Below are positions 46,875 through 58,729 of a DNA stretch of 64,000 bases, piece after piece (the stretch's first letter is position 1; every line of letters begins with the position of its first letter). Origin of the DNA: Bombyx mori. Its lineage: Eukaryota > Arthropoda > Insecta > Lepidoptera > Bombycidae. The stretch covers positions 13,533,501-13,597,500 of the forward strand of contig NC_085121.1 in NCBI RefSeq assembly GCF_030269925.1, given 5' to 3'. The notes under the pieces are model-generated. The model searched no databases and was not told where the DNA came from. It saw nothing but the letters and a program-made list of their open reading frames with translations. The position numbers and the translations under genes are program-made.

Positions 46875-47685
46875 TATTTGTATATTTTTTTATTTTAATA
46901 AGCTCTCCATACCACCAGGCACAGAAACAGATGATGAAAGATCGTGCAAAAGAAAGTGATACAGGATGGGGGTCACTTAGCATTGAGGAATACGATCCAA
47001 GGAAGAGGAATGCTGGCTTTAGTTTAATCATTGCAAGAAATTCGAGAGATTGAAAAAACAATTATTTGTGACTAATTTCCAAAATCACTGCAAACTTTAA
47101 CCCATTGTAAAAACAGTATATTTAGCAATGGCGTCATCTACTTTTTTTCGCGGGGAAAACCTGTTTAGCGTGCGTTCTCACACCACTATGGGACGAGTAA
47201 TGCTTGTGCATGCATTGAGCATGATGTGATAGACACCTCTGTCAGTTGAGCCCCTATAAATTCTGCCGTGTTCCGTCTTGGGGTGCGGTAATTCATAAAC
47301 TTACATATTATTATCATTAATATTTTGGCTACATATTAAAAAGTTAGAAAATCTACGCGTCAATGTCATTGACATCAGAACAATAATAGCATCAGCTCTC
47401 TTACTCATTTTTTTGACGGTACGTCATTGCAGAAGACCTCCTCACCTCATATGAGTGTTTGATGACTAATCAAGAAGGTCGAATATTTGCCTACAGTATT
47501 TATTTATTTATTAGATATTACTCAGACATTTTTTATAGTGTCCCAGTCACTAACTTCACTCCAATTACTTAAATTAAAACTTGGTACTTAATAACAAATT
47601 AATATAATTGCAAATTTATCTAACAACCTATTAATATTAAAAGAGAAAAAAACTTTCCTAAAGTAATACTTGTGTTCTCTTTTTT
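46875..47685. other. unassigned sequence
   Basis: Contains CTATAAATTC (47254) after a more GC-rich 150 bp but no coding support. 48351-49119 and 49681-50290 are also without features. Confidence 0.4.
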
Positions 47686-47972
47686 CCTGTCTAAGCTAAT
47701 AACCTAGAGGCTTACGTCAGCGTAACTGGGACGAGTAGATGAGCTTACAGGGCTAAGGTGACGATGCTAACACTAGCCCTAGCAAGAGCAATACTTGGCA
47801 GAATCTACCACCGGATCGGAAACGCAACCTACAGAGGAGAGATCCAGCGAGAAACTCGATGGGCTGTGTCTGTGGGTTAATTAACTCGCCGAACCCTTCG
47901 TCGCTAGCGACGGGTTTGACAAAAACGATAGCCCGTGCTTGTCAATACCTAAAAGCACCGTATAGTGGATCT
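47686..47972 (-). repeat. Bombyx LINE 3' end
   Basis: Reverse orientation; diverged 3' UTR followed by the ORF tail region (CGAACCCTTCGTCGCTAGCG) and the GCACCGT...GGATC segment. Confidence 0.75.
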
Positions 47973-48089
47973 TTAGTGGTTAGTGTTTTGGGCGACGTCG
48001 ACTCTTTACCATTCGGTCCGCAGGATCGGGAACGTAGTTACCGGCGGCCACGACAAGAGGGCTTTGTTCCTCAATATTCTCATACCAGT

Positions 48090-48196
48090 ATTTTTTTTAT
48101 TGTCGTTGTATGCAGACTGATGGTAGGTGGTCACCGTCGCTCATGGACGTCAGCAATGCCAGGGGGAGGCAGGGGCAAACCACTGCCTACCATTAA
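48090..48196 (-). repeat. second SINE family, diverged
   Basis: TTTTTTTTATTGTCGTTGTA ... GTCAGCAATGCCAGGGGGAG with several changes from the other copies. Confidence 0.7.
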
Positions 48197-48204
48197 GTAC
48201 TCTC

Positions 48205-48350
48205 CGCAAGCCTCTCCGCAAGATCTTTTTTGCCACGTACCATCCGGCTTTGGAATGAGCTCCCCTCCAGGGTGTTTTCCGAGCGCTATGATATGTCCTT
48301 CTAGTATACCGGGCCGGCTCGCTTTGCTGCCCAATCTATGGTTAATCAAC
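48205..48350 (+). mobile_element. LINE 3' end scrap (RLWNELPS-type)
   Basis: One frame gives a segment around FGMSSPPGCFPSAMICPS; the neighbouring frame gives RLWNELPSRVFSERYDMSF, the usual end of several insect LINE ORF2 proteins. A related piece lies at 63060-63150. Shifted and short. Confidence 0.45.
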
Positions 48351-49119
48351 TTCTAGGCCCAAATTAGGCCTAACCCAAAGTCTTTCTCAAAACTTCATCG
48401 GAATCGGTCACACACAGCTTTTACATACAAGACCTTATATTTTAAGATAGAGACGCCGGCTTAAGACACCGATGGATGGATGGGATGCATATTCCTTATC
48501 TTTGTTAAAAGCCGTCTTTATTGTAGACAACTTACGGCTTACATGGTTTTTAGTGATTACTGTCACTCACAAAATACAGGAAATGCAACTAGTCGAGGCG
48601 CCTACAGCGAAAATGATGAAGCCGTCTGCTCACAACCCACTCCTACTCGCTTAGGTTCGGCGGGAAGGCGTCCTGTTAAGGTTTCGTTTCTTCTTTTGGT
48701 AAGGATTTATGCTGCAAATTATTCATCATCTGAATAATAAAGATCTGAGTGTCAAAAGCTTTTCATACTCACACATTACGTACTTCTGTTATTTACTGAA
48801 TACACTCTTATAAAACAAAACATCTTAGAATAAACACCTCGTGACAGATGTTTAGTTAGTAGTTGCAAATGTTATTTGCACAGATATGAGTAGTTCTGTT
48901 TGTTCGCCTGAGTTAAGCACTTGTGCAACTGAAGGAAACGGACACTGTTTCTTTTTCCTTTTTAAAACATTTTTTGCCACTTAATGTATTATTAGATTTA
49001 TTGGTGCTCATCCTAAAATGGGAAACTTCTTGTTATTTAAACATAGCAAATAAACTAAATTAACAGACAAAATATAGTAGTAAAAACGAACACATATTTT
49101 TAAATTTTTTGAACGTTTC

Positions 49120-49330
49120 TTTATTTATTGCTTAGATGAACGAAATTACGACCGACTTGATGTTAATAGGTTACCGAAACCCACAGAAGGGACCGCGTGT
49201 GTGCGACGACCCATCTGGAAATAGGTCTTGTAGTGTACAGCGGCTATTTTGCCATACAAACCAAAACTCGGGACTGCTTCTTGGCAGAAATAAACAGAGT
49301 GTCTACCAGTGCATACAATACGATCTACCA
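49120..49330 (-). repeat. Bm1-related SINE, strongly diverged
   Basis: Begins TTATTGCTTAGATGAACG and keeps order and spacing of the family blocks (CTGCTTCTTGGCAGAAATAA) with many changes. Confidence 0.45.
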
Positions 49331-49350
49331 CGCTCCGGCAACAACATACA

Positions 49351-49680
49351 TTCGTATTATTCGCAGATGATACATCTTTATTATTTAAAATTAAACGACA
49401 ATTGCAAGTCTATCACGAAGTGAATGATGCGATTGCAATAATTATTACGTTATAATAATCATTGTAAAAAATAACATAAAAAAATAAATGTACTATTTAA
49501 AAAAAAAATATCTAATATAAAAAAAAAAACATGCCCGCTGCGTTTCTTGCCAGTTCTTCTCAAGACTGAGGCTAGTTTTTGTGAATTGGTTGTAGTTCTT
49601 TTTTACGTTCAACAGGTATGTACTTTCATTTATGTTGAATAAAATTTTTTTTGACTTGATTTGATTTGATTCGTGTATCA
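49351..49680 (+). mobile_element. internally deleted LINE: reverse-transcriptase FADD fragment joined to 3' UTR
   Basis: The frame from 49351 reads FVLFADDTSLLFKIKRQLQV to a TAA near 49455. FADD (49360-49371) is the catalytic box of reverse transcriptase. It is followed directly by the same 3' UTR as at 41270-41395 (ATGCCCGCTGCGTTTCTTGC), so about one third of the ORF between palm and C-terminus has been lost. The end is AT-rich with TTGATTTGATT repeats. Confidence 0.6.
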
Positions 49681-50290
49681 CTAACGTCTCAAGGCGACAA
49701 TCAACATAAAAATCCCACGATTTACATCAGCCACGTCATAAAGTGACCCGCGAATCCTTATTGCGAACGTCCACGCCTCTCAGGCGATTTTAATGTTTAT
49801 CTCCTCAAGCCAAGGGCCATAATAGAAAAAATATTCAACAATGACCCGTGCTGCCTCAGTGCGCATCCTGCGATGAGTCATTCCAACCGTCTTCCTCAAC
49901 CGACCTCGGATCGTGTTTTTTTAACTACTCATTGTTCAAGATCCGAACAAGTGTAACGCATTCACACATTTTTATTAAAACATTTTATGTCTATTACAAT
50001 TACGTTGGTAATTGCTTAATTTAAATTCTTAGCCATTTATCTCATACCTTGGATATCACAATCGAATCATACCAATAGTATTATGTTGATTTATTATGTA
50101 AATGTAAGTATAGTATTACATACATATGCGTATATAAATTTTCTTATAATATGTAAACGGAATATATTTATTTATTTTTGTATGTATTTAATTTAATAAT
50201 GTATTGGTATAGGACACCGTAAGATATCTGCTGTATCTTTATATTATCTGAATTTCTGGAAATAAAACGGTTATCTGGGAAACAGTTTTT

Positions 50291-50535
50291 TACTGGTGGT
50301 AGGACCTCTTGTGAGTCCGCGCGGGTAGGTACCACCACCCTGACTATTTCTGCCGTGAAGCAGTAATGCGTTTCGGTTTGAAGGGTGGGGCAGCCGTTGT
50401 AACTATAATGAGATCTTAGAACTTATATCACAAGGTGGGTGGCGCATTTACGTAGTAGATGTCTATGGGCTCCAGTAACCACTTAACACCGGGTGAGCTG
50501 TGAGCTCGTCCATTCATCTAAGCAATAAAAAAAAA
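50291..50535 (+). repeat. Bm1-type SINE, left partner of an inverted pair
   Basis: Near-consensus body and tail, followed after about 15 bp by a reverse-oriented copy. Confidence 0.88.
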
Positions 50536-50549
50536 TGGTCTCCGTTTTT

Positions 50550-50662
50550 ACATTACAACGGCTACCCCGCTCTTCAAACCGAAACGCATTACTGCTTCAC
50601 GGTAGAAATAGGCAGGGTGGTGGTACCTACCCGTACGACTCACAAGAGGTCCTATCACCAGT
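50550..50662 (-). repeat. Bm1-type SINE 5' half, right partner of an inverted pair
   Basis: Reverse orientation, from TACAACGGCTACCCCGCTCT to CTATCACCAGT. It is complementary to the first half of the copy at 50291. Confidence 0.85.
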
Positions 50663-50706
50663 CAAAATTTGTACGCAGTTGGAATAGCTTTCCTTCTTTC
50701 TTCTTT

Positions 50707-50746
50707 CTAACTTTTACGCGATCGAGAACGTTAAAAAGCTCGCACT
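50707..50746. repeat. solo arm of the 60222 MITE family
   Basis: AACTTTTACGCGATCGAGAA followed by CGTTAAAAAGCTCGCACTAA equals the right arm at 60350-60388 with two differences. Confidence 0.65.
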
Positions 50747-51270
50747 AAGTTCATTCTACACAGTCCGAAACACCTTCGTTCGTAACAATGAAAACTGTAA
50801 AATAATTTAAACGTAATCCTATACCAAAACTACAATTACGCTTTAATATACATACGGTTCAATACTTTAAATTTTATTAAAATTTTTAAACAAACAAAAT
50901 TAGTCTCGCACTGCCACGAAAACTGAAAGATATTCTTAAGGTCGGATATAATGAAATTAATATATTAAACGCGATATTTAGCCGTAATAGTAGTTTTAAT
51001 TACAGAACAACATTATTAAGGAAGTACACATTTTCAGCCCATTTTCGCTGAACAATAACTGTTACAAGCTATTATTGAAATTGTAGATCAATTATTACAG
51101 TTATATTTCAATCAAACCAGTTGATTTGGCCTTCTTTTTGTCAATTAACGTATAATAGCCATTTTAATTCATTACATAGGTATTTGATTTGGCTTGGATT
51201 TTTCTAGAGCTGCCAACCTTTACGGGTGGTGGAAGTCGGTGTAAATTATCAGCGAGCATCGAGATTTGTA

Positions 51271-51344
51271 CCACAGACACAGCCCACAGGGTTCCTCGTT
51301 GGATCTTGTCAGTGGGCCGCGATTCCGATGCAATGGTAAATTCA
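51271..51344 (+). repeat. Bombyx LINE 3' UTR scrap
   Basis: ACAGCCCACAGGGTTCCTCG to CGATGCAATGGTAAATTC only; directly precedes a Bm1-type SINE. Confidence 0.65.
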
Positions 51345-51347
51345 TGC

Positions 51348-51497
51348 AAGCCGTCGTAGCCTAAATGTTAAGACGCCCGGTGCATTTATTTAAAGCCATG
51401 CAAAGGCGTTCGAATCCCGCAGGCAAGTACCAATTTTTGTAACGAAATACGCACCTAACAAACGTTCAAGATTAACTTCCACGGTGAAGGAATAATA
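51348..51497 (+). repeat. Bm1-type SINE, head part, split by a Helitron
   Basis: Head CCGTCGTAGCCTAAATG, B box GCGTTCGAATCCCGCAGGC and linker CACGGTGAAGGAATAATA. It stops at the Helitron and resumes at 51855. Confidence 0.9.
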
Positions 51498-51854
51498 TCT
51501 ATACATATAAATAAAATTAGAGTGTCTGTTTGTAATATTGAAATAACCGCTTTTTACTACATGCATATGAATATATATACGGTACATACACCAAAATAAC
51601 ATTTTTTACAATTTTTTGTCTGTCTGTCTGTCTGTTTGTTCCGGCTAATCTCTGGAACGACTGGACCGATTTTGACGGGACTTTCACTGATAGGTAGCTG
51701 ATGATATAAGGAGTAACAAAGGCTATTTTCTTTAGACTAGCTTTGCCCCGCGGCTTCACCCGCGGTACGACAATAACCGCGGCTAACATCGCGGGACTCA
51801 GCTATCAATAATAAAATTTAATGTTTCGGAAGCGAAGCGGGGGCGGGTCGCTAG
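51498..51854 (+). mobile_element. non-autonomous Helitron inserted in a Bm1-type SINE
   Basis: Begins TCTATACATATAAATAAA and ends GGGCGGGTCGCTAG. The SINE sequence continues across it without duplication (…ATA | TCGTG…), which is the A|T insertion expected of Helitrons. 357 bp, with (GTCT)n and GC-rich terminal stretches, no coding capacity. Confidence 0.85.
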
Positions 51855-52075
51855 TCGTGTAATAAAAATCAAACCTGCAAACTTATAATTTACGTAATTA
51901 CTGGTGGTAGGACGTCTTATGAGTCCGCACAGATAGGTACTGCCACCTTGTCTATTTCTGCCGTGAACCAGTAATGCGTTTCAGTTTGAAGGGTGGGGCA
52001 GCCGTCGTACTGTTACAAACTGAGACTTAAGAACTCTTGTCTCAAGGTGGGTGGCGGCATTTATGTAGGTAAAAA
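51855..52075 (+). repeat. Bm1-type SINE, remainder after the Helitron
   Basis: Resumes with TCGTGTAATAAAAATCAAAC exactly where the linker was cut, then body sequence to about GGTGGCGGCATTTATGTAGG. The tail is lost. Confidence 0.88.
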
Positions 52076-52334
52076 AACTAGACTTAGAATTCATTTCAAG
52101 TATTCGCGTTGGGATATCAATGGGTGCTTGCAACCACACCGAGCTGGCAGTGAGATCGCATGCGTATCGAAAATATTAATACAAAATATTAAAAGCGCAT
52201 TCAATATGTATCGTTTTTTCATGCAATAGCACCGAACAAACATTGTTGAATATGTTATATATTTACTAACAATCACGCCGCGTTAACTGGTCCCGTAATA
52301 AGTTATTAAAGAACTTGTGTTACAGGTACCAGAT

Positions 52335-52477
52335 ATACATATATTTAATATACATCCATAAATAACCCTGGAAAAGACATTTATATTTATCATTCAAATA
52401 TCTTCCCTTGGCGGGATTCGAACCCGCGACTCCCTTGTGTAGTGACCATGTCACTTACCACTACACCAGACGGCCGT
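52335..52477 (-). repeat. tRNA-derived SINE of another family (tRNA-like head)
   Basis: On the minus strand it starts GGCCGTCTGGTGTAGTGGTA (A box) and has GCGGGTTCGAATCCCGCC (B box and T arm). The two ends do not form an acceptor stem, and a non-tRNA tail follows, so it is a SINE and not a working tRNA gene. Confidence 0.75.
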
Positions 52478-53124
52478 TAATATTGAATCCTATTTCGGAA
52501 TAATTGGTAAACAAATACGTAAAATATACATGTAAAATCACTCTCCAAGCAATAGCTTAAATTTCCTATAGATTTGCGTGTACAAACACCAAAATAAATA
52601 GTAATATATGTCTGTGGATACTCTGCGATCGTACTCTTAAAAACAATTCAGAAAGTACAAGCTCTAGTAGATACGTGTCAATCAAAACGCGAAATTATAG
52701 TATAAAGTTTCCTCAATGGTACAATACGCGTTGCACAATCACCAGGCACGTTGGAGTGATGAAATCAAAATCATCCTTTCATTCATGAGCTCGAACCGAT
52801 AGCTGCAACTATGAATAAAGTCGTGGGCTTAATTGTTTGCGCAATCTGTAAGTCACTAATACGTCTACCACGCCAAATACTTTAATTACGAATTTAACGT
52901 AATGGTGATTAGTCTGAAGTAGATTCTCAGATCTCATTCCGTTCAAGGTTCGAGATAAGGTGGACCAGACTCGAGTTGGACATTATTAAAGCAAGTAGAC
53001 AAGCTTTATACTAACTGAACACATAGAGGGCTTAACGTGAGTGATGCTGCTAACTTTGAGACATTAGGTAAACCTTTCACATTTAAGTACTGAGTATCCT
53101 TAGGATTACTTGATAATTTCACAA

Positions 53125-53378
53125 TTTTTTTTAATGCTTAAATGGGTGGACGAGCTCACACCCCACCTGGCGTTAAGTGGTTACTGGAGCCCGTAGATAT
53201 CTACAACGTAACTGCCGCCACCCACCTTGAGATATGAGTTCTAAGCTCTCAATACAGCTACAGCGGCTGCCCAACCTTTCAAACCGAAACGCGTTACTGC
53301 TTCACGGCAGAAATAGGCGGGGTGGTGATGGTGGCCGCACCTACCCGTGCGGACTCACAAGAGGTCCTACCACCAGTA
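53125..53378 (-). repeat. Bm1-type SINE body and tail
   Basis: Reverse orientation, with a short insertion in the GGTGGTGATGGTGGCCGC segment. Confidence 0.87.
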
Positions 53379-53659
53379 ATTTACAGCACACCCACCTTTA
53401 TACTCAACATCACAGTGAGGGAGAGTAATAGAGGTTGTTACTTATAAAAAGAAGAAGAAATAAAATGAATTCGACGGCTGGATCGCATGCCTGTATATCT
53501 TGATCAATAGTTGTATTAAAATGTTCAAACCTAAAAGAAAATCTCAGTAGCAGGCGTTGCCGAAATTCTTAAAAAGCGGTACCTACTAAGACCAAATATA
53601 CCATCAATAACAGGCTGTAACTTGTATCACACTCTTCGGACAGTGTTTAGAGTAACATA

Positions 53660-53893
53660 CTGGCGGTAGGAACTCTTGTGAGTCCGCGCGGGTAGGTACC
53701 ATCGCCCTGTCTATTTCTGCCGTGAAGCAGTAATGCGTTTCGGTTTGAAGGGTGGGACAGCTGTTGCAACTATACTGAGATCTTAGAACTTATATCTCAA
53801 GGTGGGTGGCGCATTTACGTTGTAGAAGTCCATGGGCTAAAGAAATCAGGTGGGCTGTGAGCTCGTCCACCCATCTAAGCAATAAAAAATAAT
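53660..53893 (+). repeat. Bm1-type SINE body and tail
   Basis: From TACTGGCGGTAGGAACTCTT to ATCTAAGCAATAAAAAA, with a small deletion near the end. Confidence 0.87.
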
Positions 53894-54045
53894 AACACAG
53901 ACACGGTTTTCCCAGAACATCAAAACCAATCATGAATTCAAAAGAAATGCGCGTACAATTCAATGCTCCGAGAACAAAACACGCGAGAATTAGCCCGGAG
54001 CTCTGTCTGGTTCACGATAGTGTAACCGATCTTGATTCGTATGGT

Positions 54046-54079
54046 AGTTTTGATAATGGCAATCACCATTATCAAAACT
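54046..54079. other. perfect 14-bp hairpin
   Basis: AGTTTTGATAATGG and its exact reverse complement, 6-base loop (CAATCA). Immediately left of a Helitron-like element. Confidence 0.8.
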
Positions 54080-54084
54080 GTATA

Positions 54085-54607
54085 TCTTCTTCTTAATATA
54101 TATAAATCTCGTGTCACAATGTTTGTCCTCAATGGACTCCTAAACCACTTAACCGATTATAATAAAATTCGCACACCATGTGCAGTTCGATCCAACTTGA
54201 GAGATAGGATGGTTTTTATTTCGATGAATGGTCGCAATATTTATTAATTAACAATAAAATGATTTCTTATGTTGATTTTTGTTATTAATTGTAAGTTTCA
54301 TAAGTCTAAAACAGATGGCGCCTTAAATCAGTTTTTACAGACAATTGTTATACTGTGACTTTAATATCTCATAGATGGCGCTGTGCTAAAAATACCAACG
54401 TTTCACATAAGCTACAATTTAATGGCATAAGCACCACGTGTTTCTGAGGCTAAAGTATAAGTGAAATTTATTTCGTAGTAAACGCAATACAGTGAAATCC
54501 AATTGTTCTTACGTTGTCAATTTTTGGTATTAGCATAGGCGGCCGCGAGTTATTTAGAAACAAAAACCTAAGCCACAGCCACAGCAACGTGTGGCCGGGT
54601 CCGCTAG
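54085..54607 (+). mobile_element. Helitron-like element
   Basis: AT-rich start with AAATCTCGTGTCACAATGTT, a repeated AGATGGCGC motif, and a GGCCGGGTCCGCTAG end. The CTAG end and GC-rich terminus fit lepidopteran Helitrons. The 5' boundary is approximate. Confidence 0.6.
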
Positions 54608-54627
54608 TATAGTTATAAGTATGTATA

Positions 54628-54855
54628 CTAGCGACCCGCCCTCGCTTCGCTTCGGAAACTGTAATTTATTATTTATTGATTTTTCCACTATTTAATGGAT
54701 GTTATTATACATATAAAGCTTCCTCTTCAATTACTATCTATTAAAAAAACACCTCATCAAAATCCGTGACGTAGTTTTAAAGATTTAAGCATACATAGGG
54801 ACAGACAGATATAGATAGGGACAGAGAAAGCGACTTTGTTTTATACTATTTAGTG
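54628..54855 (-). mobile_element. Helitron-like element, reverse orientation
   Basis: Starts CTAGCGACCCGCCCTCGCTT (reversed 3' end), closes with AAAGCGACTTTGTTTTATAC. Shares its end with 21478 and with the Helitron at 51498. Lies 20 bp from another such element. Confidence 0.65.
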
Positions 54856-55410
54856 ATTACGAATTAGCATTGGAAAGATTCAGTTAATATTCAATCACTT
54901 TACAAACTTCTGAACGAATTGTTGTTCTTAGGGTTGATTGATGTATGGAGCAGCTTTCATTATGCTAGTAATTAAAAAGTAAAGCCAAATTTATTTCAAT
55001 AATGTCGGAATTCCTGTAGACAGAATTACATTTACTTCGCACTTATTATGCCTTTCTCTTTTATATACTTTTTAAATACTTCCAAATACTTCTATTGGAC
55101 TAAATACAGAAGAAAGTTTTTTATATTATTATTATTGAGACTTTGATCTGCTTTTTCAAGGCACTCAGAATATGCTAATAATGTGGTCCTATTTTTCGTA
55201 TATGAAGTTTTCTGTAGCTTATCCACTAAGTCTGAACGATTTCATACTCATTTCCATGTCACATAGGCAATAAGCAATCAAATCTATGACTCAATCTGCA
55301 AATCTCACAAATAACTTCTTTCGAAACACAATTAGCCGACATAATATAACGACAGTCTTCATTAAAATTTGTACAAACGCGACATTTCGTCTTCTCGCAT
55401 TAAAACAATA

Positions 55411-55827
55411 CTAGTGGTCCCGCAGTAGTCGAAATTCGACTATAATTAATTGGAATTGTAAGTTTGTACACTATTATGATTGTATTTTATACTTCTATAA
55501 TCACAAATTTCGCCAAGACTACACTATAAAAAATATTAACAAAGACAAACCATATTCTATTCTCAATTTGACAACAGACGTCAAGAACAAAAGTTTGACA
55601 ATAAATAGTATGCATGCGTGTGTGCGTCAAATACATGGTATGTAGTGTGTGTAATGTTTTCTTTATTGATTTAATGTATCTTTTAAGCATTATTTTTAAA
55701 AAATATTGGCATTGTGCACTTCTTCTCTATATTCTCTATAAGTGTGCGAAATTTCATACTCCTCCGTCCGCGCAATTTTCGTAAAAAGGGATACAAAGTT
55801 TTTGCTTCACGTATTAATATTAAAACT
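55411..55827 (-). mobile_element. Helitron-like element, family C copy 2
   Basis: CTAGTGGTCCCGCAGTAGTC to GCTTCACGTATTAATATTA; colinear with the copy at 4604 with few differences and small indels. Confidence 0.6.
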
Positions 55828-57856
55828 GTATACCTAATCTCGAAACTTCCTAATTTTACAGGAGAGTGTTTTAGAGGTTTAACATGTGATATTTCTAATA
55901 TTAATCATCTTTGCAACATTTATTTTTTATTTTTTAACAGTCACATTATCTGTCTTTGAAAGTAAGATAAAATTATGTATAAATTTTGTTAATTGTAGTA
56001 AAAAAGGGATAAATTTAATAAAAAAATTAAAAATAAACTACGCTTTTTTGACAGTATTTATGAGAAAAATACTGGTGGTAACAAATGATTCCGCATATTA
56101 ACTCAATTTCGAATATTTTTAGAAATTGGACACTTTTAATGCGAAAAGACAATTTATCAACGTGGAGTCGATACAAAATCTCTCTTCGAATGCGGTCCGC
56201 TTGCATCGTGGCATTGTGGCCTATAATGGCCCACATGTGCATCACCCTCAACGCTTCCTGTATAACCGCATAACGACGCGGCGACAAATACACTGGTTCA
56301 TATTACACGTAGTGTTTCAATTCAACCTAGTCACCTAGATTAGGTACGCTCAGTGGTCTCAGAACTAGATATATATACATAATAGATCAATTTACGTTGA
56401 TATTGTGAAAATAAAGTACTGACTTTAATAATTATTTGTGCAATTTTTGCTATTGAAAATTTTCGTCAAATTAAAATAAACTAGTTATAAGTAGTTTAAA
56501 GTAACGCAAATGGAATAATCAAAGGATCACATTCGAGAAAATTCGAATCACTAGCTCGACACTAAGACTAGCACGCGTGCCCTACAAAAAAATCGTCTTG
56601 TTCAACAAACAAACAATAACTCAATGATATAACAAGAAACTGCAAAGCCTACGTCGATGACTCAACGTGAAACAACAGCCTACCTGAGCTTTTGAAGTTG
56701 CACGAAGCTAGACTGCGGTAACACGACCAAATCGTGAACGCTATTCATTCATGCCTTCGCAGCGTCACCAACAAAAGCGCGTACCGCGATCCTATGCGAA
56801 GGAATTCTTCATACAGTTCGATGCACTCTACCGGCTGTTATTGTTATATGCTTTTGTATGAGATGTGAGAATTATTTTCTCGCTCGCGTGTTTGAACTCC
56901 AATGCGCGTGAGACGGTCACCAGAAACCCTATTGGTACATCTTTAATGCCAAACTGAGATACCAATCCAGTGTCTATGACAACGGTTGTCCCTTTTCAGG
57001 CTATCATTAAGGTTAGTTCCGCGGCAGAAGCAGATAGGGCAGTAACAGACACGCTCGCTGGCTGCAACTAGATCTGATTCGAAAACGATAAAGCAATTAT
57101 TGAATATGACCACTGGTATAATACAATGGAAAAAAATTCGTGTTTCGAGATTGGCTCTCACTTGTGGTATCCAGACGCAGCGTGATACTCATTCCCGTAT
57201 TTAGGAAGAAAGACACATTTGTCTATTGACAGCACTGAAATTGGCAGTTAAAAATGAAACCTGGTGAGTCTTTTTAAGAACCTTATTCCGCTATTTCTAT
57301 ACATATTTCATTTTGATTATGTCTAGTTCATTTATTTGTCATTAGTTGTATTTATAGCAAAATCACAAAACAATCAATAAGTTCAATTGTTATATTATTA
57401 AATATTTCATTACCTTTAAGAATAAGTACATACGTACAGTCCATTTGTGGAATTTGATTCAGAAAATTCGAAGAATTCGAAAACCTTTGGTAAAAGTAAA
57501 TAAAAACTTTGGACGCCATGTTTTTTTTGGTTTTTTTTTTATATCGGTAACCGAGTACGTCTCTACAAAATTGATCCCAAAATAATCTTTAAAGTACCAC
57601 GTTTTTTTTTTCGTTCTCCATTCACCACAGATAGCATGAAGTAAACACAGTCCGCGAATAGATCGAATAAAACAACGACAATCAAGAAATTCATTTCCGC
57701 GTCTAAAACTATTGAAAGTTCAGTTTCCGTCCGTCCTTGCATTATTTTAACTTAAACGCTATTTAAATGGCGTGCTTACCACAGCACAATATATGTAAAC
57801 CCATTTTTATAAAACTTTGACGTTCATCTAGTTTTATGTGCTTCTTTGAGCTTATC
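55828..57856. other. unassigned sequence
   Basis: Only the doubtful open frame at 56027-56293. No repeat recognised. 52478-53124 and 54856-55410 are also empty. Confidence 0.4.
56027..56293 (-). other. unassigned open frame, possible decayed transposon or exon
   Basis: An 88-codon minus-strand frame with a markedly basic, helical-looking stretch (RRYAVIQEALRVMHMWAIIG, then HNATMQADRIRREIL). No family was recognised, base composition is higher in GC than its flanks, and no good splice sites bound it. It may be chance or a remnant. Confidence 0.2.
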
Positions 57857-58140
57857 AAAATCAAACCCGCAAAATTATAATTTGCGTAATTACTGGTGGT
57901 AGGACCTCTTGTGAGTCCGCACAGGTAGGTACCACCACCCTGCCTATTTCTGCCGTGAAGCAGTAATGCGTTTCGGTTTTAAAGGTGGGGCAAGCGTTGT
58001 AAATATACTTAGACCTTATAACTTATATCTCAAGGTGAGTGGCGCATTTACAAGGTTGATGTCTATGGGCTCCAGTAACCATTTAACACCAGGTGGGCTG
58101 TGAGCTCATCCACCCATCTAAGTAAAAAAAATAAAAAAAA
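57857..58140 (+). repeat. Bm1-type SINE with linker
   Basis: Starts in the linker (AAATCAAACCCGCAAAATTA) and runs to an A-rich tail. Confidence 0.88.
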
Positions 58141-58729
58141 CTAAGAGAAATTGTCAAATTATTGTCGCGACTCGCTGTAAAATAGGTAAAAAAAAATAGG
58201 AACATTCACTGCATGGAGCTATTTTATTGGCTGTTCTGCACCTCAAGTCGATACTTACGATTATTTTGCACCAAAAATGCTCATTTAACGATGATATTAC
58301 TTATTTATTTATTACACTTCATGGATGGACTCTGGTAATCAACCAAAGTCAGTTCACTAATGGTAGGTGCACAAATTAAACACACAAACACAGATATATA
58401 CAAAAAAAAAATGAATTAAGATAGGGTTGGTAGTAGAAACCAACAAAACAATATGTATTATATTTTAGTGGGCATGTAGTATTAATTAATCCAGCCGTAT
58501 TCACTGATTTATGATGCTATATAATAGACGATACATTGAATTGTTTTTTTTTTTAAATAAATCCAAAAATTACTCAAGTCTCGCAACGATAAGATACCTA
58601 AATTAAATATCCGATTTTATTTCATCAAAGTTCACGAACTAAGAAACTGAGCGTGTTAAATTAACAGGTGGTTTATAAACAAGAAAGGAACACGAACAGG
58701 AAAAGGAAAGGAAGCAGGGGTGTTCACAA

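Noticed and set aside
47859..48356. 165-codon open frame
   Set aside because: It runs across the reversed LINE tail, a second-family SINE and a LINE scrap; it is a chance frame through repeats.
52400..52477. tRNA gene on the minus strand
   Set aside because: A and B boxes are present, but the 5' and 3' ends cannot pair into an acceptor stem and a non-tRNA tail follows, so it is a SINE head.
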